From Lumbricus rubellus (taxonomy: Eukaryota; Annelida; Clitellata; Crassiclitellata; Lumbricidae): a DNA stretch of 64,000 nucleotides. The stretch spans positions 30,659,407 through 30,723,406 of the forward strand of contig OX243817.1 of the NCBI GenBank assembly GCA_945859605.1. The letters are read 5' to 3'. Below, piece after piece: positions 34,823 through 46,622 of the stretch. Position 1 is the first letter of the stretch, and each line of letters begins with the position of its first letter. The notes below the pieces were generated by a model. The model was not told where the DNA came from and did no database searches. It was given only the letters and a program-made list of their open reading frames with translations. A program made the translations under genes and the position numbers.

Positions 34823-36308
34823 CTAAAGAGCAAATAATCAGCATCCAAATTACACTGAATATAATAAAATGTGTATGCGACACCTAGCTATCTGAATACT
34901 TGCATGCGTAAGTAGGCCTGTAACTAAACACCTAGGCTACTTAAGCAATCATTGAGCCTTAAGCACTGCGCAAACTAGACGAATGCTATTTACATTAATT
35001 TCCATTTAGGCTACATTATTTAAAATCTGAACGACGTCCAGTCTTGTTGGCCAGCACAGCCTGGAAAAGTAAGGGGCGTCGTCCAAGTACTTCTTTTGAA
35101 AAGGTAAGGGCGTCCAGGCACTCATTTTTTCACACTTTAAGCACTGCAGAACCCCAATCTCAACTTATAAGCGCATTAAAACATGCATAAAGCATATAGC
35201 GCCTGTGAAGCATAGACCTAAGCCTACAAAACACGCACTAGGTTATTGAAATTTTTTTAAAACAGGAAACATTAAATTGCACTGTTTTGAAAACCACGAC
35301 ACATGGATCACAATTAAGATCTACTGGGAGTATAGGCCCTACATAAAATTAAAATGCGAATCGCGCTTGTTTCTTCTCATGCATTTTGTATGTAGGCATA
35401 ACTGCATGGTTTGATGCTAGCTTGAAAGATGAATTCTTAAAGTCAGCTGCACCATTTCGTCGATTTCTATATTTTGCCTATTTTCCAGTAAAATAGGTCT
35501 ATGAGAATGCTGTCTCGTAATTTTTTGCGTGGTAAATAGCAAAAGCATGCCAACTGCAGTTACTGCAATGGGAAGTATTTTTTTGCTATCCCATTCCAGA
35601 CACTGATGATCGAAGATTGATTGGAATTCTGTTTCATTTGCATTGTGTTAATCAGAAGTTCGTAGTCTTAATTAGAAGAGTTAGCTGGTTTTCGTCTTCT
35701 TTGTATGGTTTCATATCCAAGAATTATCATCATTCATATAGTAAGAAAGTATTTAAACGCCTTTTCGCGGAACCCTGAGCCCACCTCGCGGAACCCCTGG
35801 GTTCCGCGGAATCCACTTTGGGAAACGCTAGATTACTTCATCCCCCGGATAGCTTAGAACATCCCGTGACACCGGCCATAACCCAAATGGTGCCCCAGGC
35901 AAAGTATACAATGTACACATGGCGATCCCCCCGGCATTGCGTAGAGTCGTAGACCTACACTTGCGTCCTCAGACTCCAACTCAATTGTTCAGCCCATGTC
36001 AGAGTATAAAGATGAATTAGCCAGAGCGATGTATGCGCTCAGCTGAGTAATTGATTACAATTTTATATTAGTAGGCCTACATTGAAGGCTGGATGATATT
36101 CAACTTTTCGGGAAATGGTCATAAATGAAAAAACTTTTTAAAACACTTTTGTGGAAATGGCACCTTCTAGAACTTGGCGCCCTAGGCAAAGTTACTGCCT
36201 ACTTTGCCTATTATTTTTTATTATTTTGCAGCGACATCCTTTACATCAGAACAGCTGTGTCCTGAAAAACAACTTTAAAGTAATAAAAAAACTGTAAAAT
36301 AAACTAAC
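34823..36308 (-). other. Gene D intron 1
   Basis: Phase-1 intron, donor CAAG|GTTAGT. It contains transposon-like ends (ccactttgggaaacgctag near 35813-35831) and a 37-bp fragment of the TRIM exon at 36228-36264. No additional exon is recognised. Confidence 0.7.
36228..36264 (-). pseudogene. Short stray copy of TRIM B-box coding sequence
   Basis: The stretch cagcgacatcctttac-atcagaacagctgtgtcct closely matches the B-box 2 end of the nearby RING exon (cagcaacatcgtc-aacgtcagaacagctgtgtcct at 36803-36830). It sits inside intron 1, 45 nt below the donor, and is probably the scar of a local duplication or deletion. Confidence 0.6.
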
Positions 36309-37428
36309 CTTGAAATGCGCCAATTATATTTCTTTCCGATAGAAGGCTCTCTATATTCGTTTTCTCAAAGGTGACGGAAAATGAACGCATTGGCTGATCA
36401 GTAAAAGATATGTGTTTCTGTTCTAATTCAGAAGATTGACTGCATAAGCCATCTACAGCCCGACAAATATCACCAGGCGTTCCTTTATCTTGAATTTCAC
36501 GGCTGTAGGTCTTGAAACTATCAAGAATTCTCAGGTGCATGTCTATTTCATCTCTTTGAATCTGCAATGCTTTCAACGTTTCAGCTTTTCTAGAAACCAG
36601 TTGGGCAAGTAACAACTGCATGTTTTTATCTACAAGGTCTTTCAGTTCATTTGCCCTCTTGATGATCTCTGTCTCTGCTGTTTCAACCTGCTTGATGAAA
36701 TTTGCTTTCTCCACATCTACCTGAGTCCTAATTTCCATACCATCTGCGTATGAGGTCTTTACTTTCTCAACAACGGCTTCAATCTGCTTTCGAAATTTCT
36801 CAGCAACATCGTCAACGTCAGAACAGCTGTGTCCTTTATGATCGATTGCAAAACATTTCATGCAGATTGCTTTGCTGCAATCGTGACAATACATTTCTAT
36901 TGAATGTTTATTATGTTGGTCACAATAGTTTGAAGCAGCTCGCTTTATCAGTTTTTCATTCACCATCTGATTTCCAAATGCAATAATCTGATGGCTTTTA
37001 AGCCGCTTCTGTATTTTGTGATAGTTTATGCAGCCATCGCATAAATTCTCTTCGCACTCAATGCAATACATTTTGGCCAGAGGAGCTTCTACATTTGTCG
37101 TATTCTCACTGGTTTCACAGGAGTCACAATATCGGATTATTTCAGCTGGTTGCGATAGTTTGGCCATTTCCACAAGTCTGTCCATGAAGAAGTTCTTTTG
37201 TACTCCTAGGAATCCGTCCGCTGGAATGATAAACTCCTTTCTACAGAGTGGGCAAGGCATCTTGTCTCCTGGTTTCTTTTGTGACTCTGATCCTGTCATT
37301 TCGAGACATCTTAGACAGAATGTGTGAATGCAAGGCAGCATTCGAGGATCTGAGAAAATCTCGGTGCAAATACAGCATTCGGTAATGTCCTTGATTCCTT
37401 CCACTACTCCAACAGTTTTTACGGCCAT
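36309..37428 (-). CDS. Gene D exon 1: RING, B-boxes, coiled coil
   Basis: 373 codons plus 1 nt from the ATG of MAVKTVGV. RING ligands (CCIC, CIHTFC, CLRC-type loop, CPLC) and both B-boxes are complete; the coiled coil ends AVDGLCSQSSELEQKH. The donor CAAG|GTTAGT is phase 1 and joins the 48-nt microexon at 34822, then the propeller exon at 32663. Upstream, TTCTTCTACAG lies 10 nt before the ATG, a good acceptor for a 5' UTR intron. The product is a complete TRIM56-like protein of 672 aa. Confidence 0.93.
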
Positions 37429-37438
37429 CGTTTAACTT

Positions 37439-37460
37439 CTGTAGAAGAAGGAAAACATAA
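37439..37460 (-). promoter_or_regulatory. Splice acceptor upstream of gene D start codon
   Basis: The minus strand reads TTTTCCTTCTTCTACAG and then AAGTTAAACG before the ATG. The pyrimidine tract is strong. Same position as in genes A and E. Confidence 0.65.
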
Positions 37461-37514
37461 AAATGAATATTCAGGATATTATAAAATTCACATTAAGTTC
37501 ATACAACTAATTAA

Positions 37515-37815
37515 CATGGGCGTCCGCAGAAATTTTTCTAGGGGGCGCAAACTTTTAAATAATTGTCACATGGTCTAAATTTAATGGGTGACAGCTTGAA
37601 TTTCCATATCACCACGAAAGAATACTATAGCCTACCCATACATTATGTGCCCAAAGAAAGATATTATAGGTTCAACGTGTAGAACGAATCGATAATCACA
37701 TTGAAAAAATCGTGTTGTAACAACCACAACAAAATAATTTAAATGTATGTGCAACTATGCGGAAAATTCAGGGGGCGCACCTGCGCCCCCTTGCGCCCCG
37801 CTGCGGTCGCCCATG
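37515..37815. mobile_element. hAT MITE with CATGGGCG ends
   Basis: 301 bp, ends CATGGGCGTCCGCAG and CTGCGGTCGCCCATG. Flanks ctaattaa and ctagttaa form an 8-bp duplication with one change; unit A at 5316-5325 (caactagttaagcctggg) is the empty site. A truncated relative is at 7090-7256. Confidence 0.88.
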
Positions 37816-38225
37816 CTAGTTAAGCCTGGGTCTGGGTCACTGTTTATGAACGGATGCCTATAGTTGAATGCGAAGAGCAAAGCAAATTCAGTGACGGTCT
37901 GGCATAAACGGAGCGTATACCAGCGTGCTAGGCATAATTATATAGGCTAATTATATAGACACAATAGGTTAGGTTAATAGCTTAGAAGCCTTAGACCAAC
38001 CTTCGTACACAGCACAAAATCTCCGCAACTTCTGCATCCTACTTTTAATGCAGAAATTAAGAGGAGAAAGTCAGCGAAGCAAAGTCTCCCATTAGCCTAT
38101 ACATACATGTACATGTACATGTATATTTTTGCCTCAACCGTCTGACTTTGGAACCTATACCTCATTGGACCGATTACGCTCCGCTATGTATTGCGTCTCG
38201 ACTAGGCGCATGGGAGTAAACTGAT

Positions 38226-38730
38226 TCTTTCAAATTCGATTTTTGGGCAGTGTATAACCTTGAGATTATGCTTAAGATCAATAAAAGATTTGCGTTTCTC
38301 TTCAAATTTAGAGGCTTGAAGATACTTTACTCATGTTACGAATTTCTAGAGTTTCAATCATCCATTTCGACCCCAACGTTTTAGAACCATTTTAGAGTTC
38401 CTTGATTTTTAATATTTGTTGTTGTTCTTCTTCTTTATCCATGGGCTGACAGTCCGTAGGTGTCCACTGCGCACTTGACTACTCTTCTCCGTAATTCTCT
38501 GTCCTGTGCCCGATTTGTCAGTTCCTGTGCATTCGTCCCACACCATTCTTCAATGTCCTGTAACCATTCTCCGCATGGTCTTCCCCTTCTCCCCGATCCC
38601 TCCATGATTCCCGTCAATATGCTCTTTATCGTTCTATCATCACTCATTCTTTGGATGTGTCCGAATAGTTTCAGTTTCCTTTTCATTATGGTTTCTACCA
38701 TATCTGTTCAGCTTTCCTAGAATAGCTTTA
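38226..38730 (-). pseudogene. Relic of TRIM coiled-coil exon end upstream of gene D, split by a LINE
   Basis: Counterpart of 5693-5917. Homology runs 38226-38412 and resumes at 38703 (ttcagctttccta), with the LINE fragment 38415-38702 inserted between. Frameshifts and stops break it. Confidence 0.5.
38415..38702 (-). pseudogene. 5'-truncated LINE reverse transcriptase C-terminus
   Basis: The frame contains MKRKLKLFGHIQRM, GRRGRPCGEWLQDI and EEWC, the same tail as the LINE at 8400-8770. The 3' end is a GAAGAAGAACAACAA-type simple repeat. Comparison with unit A, which lacks it, gives the insertion point between aagacttg and ttcagct. Confidence 0.85.
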
Positions 38731-39486
38731 TCATGAATCACTTCACCACGGATTACTTTTGACGTCCTCTCCTTGATTTACCACCATCAGTTCTGTCCAC
38801 TGTAAAAAATCATTGTCCACCGTCTCTATAGGGTGGATTATTATGCCATATTCTAAAGTTTAGAGTACTAAATGACATTAGTGAACCTTTATCGAGCTTA
38901 TAACTAGGCCTAGGTCGTTATAGGGCCTATAAATGTGCCTTCTTACTTTGCCAATTTAGTCTTAACTTCTAAAAAACTTGCTTTATCGCATGACTGGTGT
39001 GTTGTTAAAGCAAGCGTATGGACCTTCTTATATATAAGCCACTGGTCACTGCTTACAGCAATGGCCTACAAGACAATGTTAGGCAAATATTGGCTAAATA
39101 TTTGTTCAAATGCAAAAAACATGAATAACAGCCCTCCACCGCAGGCTAAAACACGTGTAAGCTCTTAAACCTTGTTCGACCTTAACCATCCCGGTTAAGA
39201 CCAGTGGCTTAGCATTAGGCCTAGGGCGTGCAGCCTGTGCAGTGCACGTGGGTCCCTGGCTGTACAGTGCACAAGGCCCCTGGCGGTCAGAGTCATTTTT
39301 TACTTTCTGAATATTCAGAACGTAATCAAGTCTAGTCTTCATGTTTGGCGTTCACACTCAAAGGTGTCATTGGCTTAAACCCTACTTCAATTTTCTGGTA
39401 GGCCTAGACTGAAGAAATTAAAAATGTTTTATAAAGAGAAATGAGAGAAAATAAAAAAATTGTAACATGTTAATTTTATATTTAAC

Positions 39487-40341
39487 TAGCTGGGGTACCC
39501 GGCTTTGCCCGGGAAATTTAGGATTCGACCCGCTCCGGCCACAACCCCACAACACCCTCCTCCACCCCCAAACCCTCTTCAAACCCCCTCCACCCCATCC
39601 CCGCCCCACCTCTTCATCCCACACCTCACCATCCCCTCCCCTCCACCTTTCACCCCACCCCACCCACCCCTCCACCCCCTCCCCACCCCTCCACCTCCAC
39701 CCGCCCACCCACCTTCTCTCCCACCCCTCCCCCTCACCCCATTCCACCTCCCCCACCCCTCCACCCCTTCCACCACCCCAGCTCATAACCCCCCACGCCC
39801 TAACCCCCACCCCTCCACCTCAAACCCGTCACCCACTCGACAACACCCCACCGCACTCCGACCTCTCGATAGGTACGCCACCCGTGAAATTTGGGTTTTC
39901 GGGAAAACTTTACCCACCACCCTCTTTACCCTCACTCTCACCCACCCCCACCCACCTCCACCGGTACGCGTAAATCTACATCAGCGGCTCTCGCCATTTA
40001 TAATATTATGTAGACCATGCAAGCGTTTAAGAAGGTGTTTAATAACTGCCGTCATAGGGTTTTCGCCCCCACCCACCCTTGCCCCCATGGTGGTAGAGAT
40101 TAGCCAACCCCTCGACGGTGTGGTTCTGATGGCCCTCTGTCTGGGTACAAAGTTTGAAATCAATCGCTGCGTCTTAGTGAATAATATTTGGGGGTTTCGT
40201 CCCCCACCCTGGCTCCCATGGTGGTATAGAATCGTAAACTCCTTCACCGGGTGTCCGACGCCGAGATGGATAGAGTAGTGAAGGTTTGGAGTGAAAATGT
40301 CAAAAACTGTTTAAATGCATTTCGGTCAAAAACACACACAC

Positions 40342-40415
<74 letters not shown>

Positions 40416-40436
40416 TCTTCTCTTTATTTATATAGA
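39487..40436 (+). repeat. Dispersed repeat starting ctagctggggtacccgg, copy 1
   Basis: Starts ctagctggggtacccggc, then ttgcccggg. It is followed by a C-rich, pyrimidine-only stretch (39533-39970) and segments resembling ggcgaatctctaccaccatgg, and it ends in the (GACA)n run and tatttatatagatt. Related copies run in the other orientation at 42672-43074 and 47510-48448. I see no reverse transcriptase or transposase; the family is not one I can name. Confidence 0.65.
40331..40415 (+). repeat. (CA)n-(GA)n-(GACA)n microsatellite
   Basis: Simple repeat: acacacaca, then gagagaga, then about 16 gaca units. It produces artificial repeat frames in several phases, which are not genes. Confidence 0.97.
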
Positions 40437-40587
40437 TTGTGAGTGCAATTATGCAGATAGTGTCTGTAGCAAAAGAGCCAGGCGTCTTTGCGCAGCCTTC
40501 TGATTGAAATCGAGGGGGTTCGAGCATTGAGGGGGCCCGCCTTCGAAACCCTGCACAGGTGCCTCCAAACACCTTGCTACGCCACTG

Positions 40588-42671
40588 GCTAAGACTCTCG
40601 AAATTTTATATCTGGCGTGTTATTCTTCCATTCTAAATAAGCCATTAGGCTACCTCATAGGGCCCGCCATCTAAGTTTGTCCACCCACTTTAATTAGCTT
40701 GTTGGAATAATTGTAATCATGATAATGATACATCATTTTCGTTTTCTATGACATTATGTGCCGTCAGTCCTTGTCAAAAATGGAAGCTTACATTGCGAAG
40801 AACAACTTTGCCGTTTTACCATTGGGTAAATGACTCGGTATCTTCATAAAAACACATTAATAAAATTAACATTAGTGTAGATAATAGGTTGGTAAACGCT
40901 TACTTCTTTCGAATTTCTTTATTTCGGTTTTGCTGGACATCAGCCTTCATATGACGATCACGGAATTTACGTGCGTGGAATTTCTAAATGAACGGGTTTT
41001 CCGGCACTATAGCCTACATGTAGACCTGCTGCAGGCCAATTTATTGTTCTCAATTTGTTTACACGTTGTGGCTTGGCAACACTAGCATATTTGACGGATT
41101 ATTAAAGGACTAGATAAGACATCGAGGAGACATTGGGTAGGTCAGTAGTAAACAAAATAAATAATATAGGGCTAGAAATTAGAATAGAGCCTTGAAGAAA
41201 CCGTATTTAATTATTTTTATAGGGGAGTTAGTACCAAAACCAGTCCCAATTTATTTAAGGTGGTGACAACGGGCTGCAGTTTTAGATAGGCCCATGCATG
41301 GCCTTTTCAACAAGCTTTGAGGGAAAATAAAATAGGCTACAGATGTAGGCCTAGACCAGTAGGCGAGTTGGAAACTTAGCCTCTTTTCGCTCTTTATTTA
41401 GAGTTTACGGAAAAGTTCAGTGTTTAAAGGAACATTTATAAATTTCAGTAGGCCTATAATTATTCTAATAAGTAGGTCTAGACCTAAGCTTAAAGTCATT
41501 GTGCGATATATGTCATCGACTCCTTTGGTGTGGGGAGCAATGACCACTCATGCAACTGTTTGACTTAATTGCACGGTTGTAATTGCTTGTTGAAAAGACC
41601 ATGCATCATTTTCTTTATTTCGGTTAGACCAAAAATTCTAGATTTCGAGGAACACAGGAGCAGGTTCTATGAACAGTTAATTTACACGAATAGGTCTATA
41701 TAATTGACTTGACTTATATATCAAAAGAGAAGAAAATCATTTATATATTTTCCATAGAGCCACTTCTATCCCTGAATGGTTTTGAATGTGGACTAACCCT
41801 GCCATAGTCAGTCAGATTGACGCTGAAGGAATTGGCATAGGCTAGTTGATACAGTTCAAACATTCTAAACACCATCGTCTATAAATAATATTCGGGTGAC
41901 TTAGGGTTAATCGAGATAATCTTGAAGTCGATCGATGCAGCTCATGTTTATTCCCAGTTTGATGTTATAACAACATGCGCATTATCATTATCTGCAAACT
42001 ATTTCGGTCTACGCTAAACACCTTTATGATGCATGTACATGTAGGTCATTGAGATAAATTTCATTTTTTATTATATCAGACAAATCGATCGTCAGTTGTA
42101 GCATAGCAGATAAAGCCCGAAAGACTTTGTTTAATGTTGAATACGGATCACTAGTTGTAGGCCTATGTGGCCTAACGAAGTACTTGATGCAGATTGTTTC
42201 TTTCAGGTTCCATGTCTCATCACCATCGAAGTTGTTGTGCAACCAGGTTTGTTGACGCCAATCATGTAGGCTACTCATTCGAAGCCCAGCATTGTGTCGT
42301 ACTCTGGCGGATACACTATGTCGTTGCATGTACAAAAACAAAGAGAGTAGGCTACCTATCAAGCTGAAGTCTCAGTCTTTCGTTCGCGTGCAACTATAAT
42401 TATAATGCAGCGGTGCTCTTCATCGGTGGCTGGCTCTAGAAAATGGAATAGGCTCCGTGTTGCGCTCCGCCTGGTGTCAAGAGGTTCCTATGTTCCTTTC
42501 GAATTTAATAACTGCCTTATTTAGCCGTTGTTGGACTGATTACCTCTAAAGTATCTTCAAAGGTCTTTTACTGACCGAATAAAATTATGATGCCGAAATC
42601 ATTGTGATTTTTTAATGATTTTATCTATTGGTCTAAACGAATAGTGTAATATCAGGCTAATATGGTCACGA
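40588..42671. other. Upstream and intergenic part of unit D
   Basis: No confident gene. 40600-41500 matches 10470-11330 and 60440-61000 of other units (shared acggaatttacgtgcgtgg and gttggtaaacgcttac). 41600-42000 matches 27930-28105 plus 29778-29990. Confidence 0.6.
42160..42450 (-). promoter_or_regulatory. Conserved block, candidate 5' exon or promoter of gene D
   Basis: About 5 kb above the gene D start, the minus strand has a TATA-like gctgcattataat followed by a block conserved at the matching place above gene E (61110-61400), including cttgat-ggtag and cat-gaagttgttgt stretches. Both copies can be read as a short frame containing LHNNFDG-ETWNLKET. It could be a first exon, a promoter or simply duplicated DNA. 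Confidence 0.3.
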
Positions 42672-43074
42672 CATTCCTGTGTGTGTGTGTCTGTTTGACC
42701 GGGATGCATTCCCACAGTTTTTGAGCCTTCCACTCCAAACCTTCACTACTGTGTCGGTCTCGGCATGGGACACCCCGTGGGGGAGGGGGTTGGCGAATCT
42801 CTCCCACCATGAGGCCATGGTGGGGGCGAAACACCAAATTTGTGCACATTGCGTGTGTCTTTTCACTAGCAATTCTACACTTTCTGAGCCTTTTTCACAG
42901 TTTTTGAGCTTTTAACTCGAAACCTTCACTACTGTGTCGGTATGGCCATGGAAGGGAGGGACGGAGGGAGGGACGGAGGGAGTGAGTGAGGGAGGGAGGA
43001 TGAGGAAGTAGGGATTGGCCGGGGACGGGGTGAATCCTAAAATGCCCGGGAAACGCCGGGTACCCCAGCTAGTA
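42672..43074 (-). repeat. Dispersed repeat, copy 2 (shortened)
   Basis: In reverse orientation it begins actagctggggtacccgg (43074) and ends near the gtgtgtgtgtgtctg run at 42678. Segment gaccgggatgcattcccac matches copy 3. A gagg-rich run at 42954-43005 corresponds to the C-rich part of copy 1. Confidence 0.65.
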
Positions 43075-43104
43075 TATAATACCTGCCTATAATAGGCATA
43101 TAAT

Positions 43105-43292
43105 AGGTGATATTCGAAAGAATGGAGGGAGCCAACAGAAGAGGTAGACCACACAAGGAATGGCTGGACAACATAACCGACTGGTGCGGAGCGCCGGTAC
43201 AAGACCTGACACACGCGGCCCTGGAAAGACAAAAATGGCGAGGAATAATGAGGATGGCAGCGGTCCCTTGGTTCTTGATGATGATGATAATA
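43105..43292 (+). pseudogene. LINE reverse transcriptase C-terminal fragment
   Basis: The frame contains GANRRGRPHKEWLDN and ITDWCGAPVQDL, the same family as 8400-8770, ending in gatgatgatgataataa. Only about 60 residues remain. Confidence 0.8.
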
Positions 43293-43922
43293 AAACAGAA
43301 CTTATACTGCCCGCAGCGCAAGGCTAATGTTGTAACCTCTAGGCTATAGCATGTCGGTAGTACGTGATATGATTGCATGGGATCTCAAGCTTTATAAATA
43401 TTTTTGTGACTTAAATGGAATAGCAGGACTGCTGCTCGGTACATACACTGGGCCAGGCACATTTCAGGCATCGCATATTTGACATCCGCAATAATGCAAA
43501 CTATTAGCCATCCAGGCTATCTATCATAAGGAGCAAAAAATGAGTGATATCAGTATTCGTCAGCAGTTGAAATAGCACTGGAAGAGACAGATTTAGTAGA
43601 CAAATTTGCAGTAGGCCTAAGTGTTGTTAGTCATTTAATTAAGAATCAATCAAATGTTCGTGTAAGCTTACAGTGCCTACAACATTTTCAAATTACTTTT
43701 ATATTTAGTTTACTTGCCCCATTGACGATAAGAAAATCGCAATTTATTTAACAACAATGATGTAAAGCCTTTAGAAAAGCAATCATTACAAAATAAAATT
43801 AAACTAAATTAAAAAGAACTATTTGTAATTTCGGCTATTGTGCATCTGTGATAATATAATAGTAGGACCTATAGCTTTTAGTATTTACAATTACAATTGC
43901 TATTTTGGTGTTATCTGTATTT

Positions 43923-44390
43923 CTAAATAATCATTTCGTAAAACAGAAGATAGGCTTCCTGATTCAATACTTCTTCGACTGTTACTTCGTGAAAGAATGA
44001 ATCATTAATGCAGTACCAAACTCCACTCGTCTGTCTATGAGTTTCACTAGGTTGTTTCTCTTGCAACATTTCTATCAACTGATCATTGGTGAAGACACTG
44101 TCGAAATATTCCTTCTGAAGGAATTTCCTGAAGCCGTCGTCTCTTATCTTGACATAGACCTATTGTGACCGGACTCAAGTGTAGAACCATGGTGTACTAG
44201 AACGCCGTGCAGTGAATACCAGATGTTGTTACATGGAGAGTCATTGCGAAGACACATTGAACTTCAAAACGGTGCAAGGTCTAGATACTCTCCATAAGTT
44301 ATCATGTCTGAGCGTTTCACGGATTCTTCTTGCTCCGAATCAAACCTCTCCAGGTGAAGAGTTAGGACTGCAGGTGGGTTGAAGATCAGC
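43923..44390 (-). pseudogene. USP16/45-like pseudogene fragment
   Basis: The C-terminal third of a USP exon, clearly homologous to 21315-22624 (shared ttcaatacttcttcgactg, ccatggtgtac). A 1-nt deletion near 44158 shifts the frame, and further small gaps follow (tgctccgaatcaaacc). Homology stops abruptly at about 44390, so the Cys box, first zinc-finger pair and RING part are missing. Downstream DNA matches the 3' flank of gene C. It sits directly 3' of gene E, so E appears to have replaced the front half of a former RING-USP unit. Confidence 0.88.
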
Positions 44391-44401
44391 GAACTGTTGG
44401 C

Positions 44402-45737
44402 CAGGGGTTATTTTAACGTGCAGCTGGACACAAAGTGTGTAGTTGGAAAACGAATTTGTGCAGTTGAAAATCAGGTTTTGTGCAGTTACTTTTTTACACA
44501 CAAATGTCACAATCCATAAAATGCTACCATTGCAATGTGGAAATTCAAAAAGGTTCTGATGAGGCTCTGAAAAGTACAGGTATTTTGTTACGATGACACC
44601 TTAAAATGGTACCATTGCAATGTAAAAATTCAAAACGTTTCTGATGAGGCTCTGAAAAATTACAGGTATTTTTTTATTAAAATGACACCTTAAAATGCTA
44701 CCATTGCAATGTAGAAATTCAAAAAGTTTCTGATGAGGCTCTGAAAAGTACAACTATTTTGCTACAATGACACCTTAAAATGCTACCATTGCAATGTGGG
44801 AATTCAAAAAGTTTCTGATGAGGCTCTGAAAAATTACAGGTATTTTACGAAAATGACACCTTAAAATGCTACCATTCCAATGTGGAAATTCTAAATGTTT
44901 CTCATGAGACTCTGAAAAATTACAGGTATTTTATTAAAATGACACCTTAAAATGCTACCATTGCAATATGGAGATTCAAAAAAGTTTCTGATGAGACTCT
45001 GAAAAGTAGCGGTATTTTGTTAAGATGATACCTTAAAATGCTACCATTGCAATGTGGAAATTCAAAAAGTTTCTGATGAGGCTCTGAAAAATTACAGGTA
45101 TTTTACGAAAATGACACCTTAAAATGCTACCATTGCAATATGGAGATTCAAAAAGTTTCTGATGAGACTCTGAAAAAGTAGCGGTATTTTGTTAAGATGA
45201 TACCTTAAAATGCTACCATTGCAATGTGCCAATTCAAAAAGTTTCTGATGAGGCTCTGAAAAAGTACAGGTAATTTATTAAAATGACACCTTAAAATGGT
45301 ACCATTGCAATGTGGAAATTCAAAAAATTTCTGATGGGGAGGGGAACATCCCTTCCCTATACCTCTCCCCCTACCAGGTCGGCTCACGAGAGTTCTTCGG
45401 ACACTCGATTGTCCCCCCAGAAATCTGATTTCCCCTCCCCCAGCGGATGGGGACTAGATTAGACACTGCTCTTTGGAGAAGTAGGTTTATAAACTTAGCC
45501 AGTTACATTATCATGATAATGATAATAATATTATTAATAATAACATAATAATAATAAATTAATAATAATAATAATATTAATAAGAAGAAGAAGAAGAAGA
45601 AGAAGAAAAAGAAGAAGAAGAAGAAGAAGAAGAGGAAGAATAATTATGCCTTAGTCTCAATAATGACCAATTACCCGATGTAGGATGCTATTCTGATAAT
45701 TATGTGCAGTTGAGAAATTTCCTTAAAATAACTCCTG
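44402..45737. mobile_element. hAT-type element carrying a minisatellite
   Basis: Left end CAGGGGTTATTTTAACG, right end GAAATTTCC-TTAAAATAACTCCTG (inverted). Both flanks are ctgttggc (44394-44401, 45738-45745). Inside are about ten copies of an 85-bp repeat (44515-45345) and a (GAA)n run (45584-45645). The 8-bp duplication and CAGGG ends place it with the hAT MITEs in this window. Confidence 0.85.
44515..45345. repeat. 85-bp minisatellite, about 10 copies
   Basis: The motif taccattgcaatg recurs at about 44527, 44607, 44698, 44786, 44870 (variant), 44955, 45039, 45128, 45215 and 45299. Each is followed by gtttctgatgaggctctgaa and a variable att-acaggtatttt spacer. Units are 80-92 bp and differ by a few percent. 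Confidence 0.95.
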
Positions 45738-45810
45738 CTGTTGGCTATAATTATACACTAATTATACACAGGAGTTATTTGTCACTAGTCTTGTGTCATC
45801 ATATTTATGT

Positions 45811-46622
45811 TCAACCCATCAACGTATCTTCAGCGCCGTCCTCTTCAATTGTGGTGCCATCGGATTTGATAATACGTAACTTTCGGAGGTCTGAATAAAA
45901 TTCAATAGCCATATTGATACCGCAGTCAAACGCGACAACTGAAAGCTCCTCATCAGACGAAATGATTGAAAGTTGGAAATTATCACTCAACATCTCTCCT
46001 TCATCTCCAGGTGCAGATTGATGAACAACGTCTCCGTTTTTGGTCACTTCTGAGATGACAAAAGGACCAAGGTTGTTGCATCTATGAAGAATGATGAAAT
46101 TTCCATTCGGAATTTCGATGACTCTCGTTGGATGTTGGATTTCGTCTGGTAACCGAACACTTTGAATGAGAACGGCGTCTGAATTATATATTTCTACAGA
46201 GGATGGTTGACCATCTTTCGGAATAATTACGTGGCCTTCACTGGTCACAGAGAGACTCAGTGTAAACGGCTCTTTAAGGCCGGATAACCAACGGGTCACT
46301 TGACGGTCACTTGGCAAAATTTTCCAAATACATTTGGTGTCTGAGTCGGTTACATAGAGGCAATTGGATGTGGAACAAGCTGCCAAATCATATGGTGATT
46401 TAAGGCCTTTCACGCTGAACTCCTCCAATATCGAAAATGGCTTGTTTATGTTGTAGACATGCATTCTTTTGGAGTTTTTATACAGTACATAAACTTTATC
46501 TTCAAGTTTTGTTAGTTGAAAAGTTACATGTGCGTAAAAATATGCTGACGACAATACACTGACTTTTCCCAACAGCATTCCCAAACTTTCAAGTGCGACA
46601 AATGTTGAAAATGAAGGAGCTA
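45811..46622 (-). CDS. Gene E exon 3: NHL-like beta-propeller domain
   Basis: About 270 residues, stop at 45811. Acceptor GCTATTTTAG|TA at 46622 is phase 1. With the microexon and RING exon the total is 1974 nt, 658 codons (657 aa). Core motifs parallel gene D: KGLKSPYDLAACSTSNCLYV, KCIWKILPSDRQVTRWLSGL, SVTSEGHVIIPKDG and LHRCNN. The open frame extends upstream of 46622 to 46806, but that part is intron by comparison with D. The domain is NHL-like and probably binds substrate. Confidence 0.86.

Larger units (their letters stand above)
39202..40587. mobile_element. hAT element upstream of gene D, with nested repeat
   Basis: Ends CAGTGGCTTAGCA and TTGCTACGCCACTG match those of the 16179-17906 element. 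The flanks are gttaagac and gctaagac (8 bp, one change). Units A, B and E carry gttaagactcg without an insertion. The interior has been invaded by the repeat at 39487-40436. Confidence 0.88.

Noticed and set aside
31813..37428. Treating the propeller, microexon and RING exon of unit D as separate genes
   Set aside because: Matching phase-1 splice sites and the same arrangement in unit E support one gene.
39467..40278. Proline-rich frames of 168-257 codons
   Set aside because: They come from the C-rich low-complexity part of a dispersed repeat and have no domain, splice context or conservation.
40251..40572. QTDRQTDR and SVCLSVCL repeat frames
   Set aside because: Translations of the (GACA)n microsatellite.
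44515..45345. 85-bp array as a CRISPR or coding repeat
   Set aside because: The repeats are contiguous and degenerate without spacers, contain stops in all frames and lie inside a transposon.
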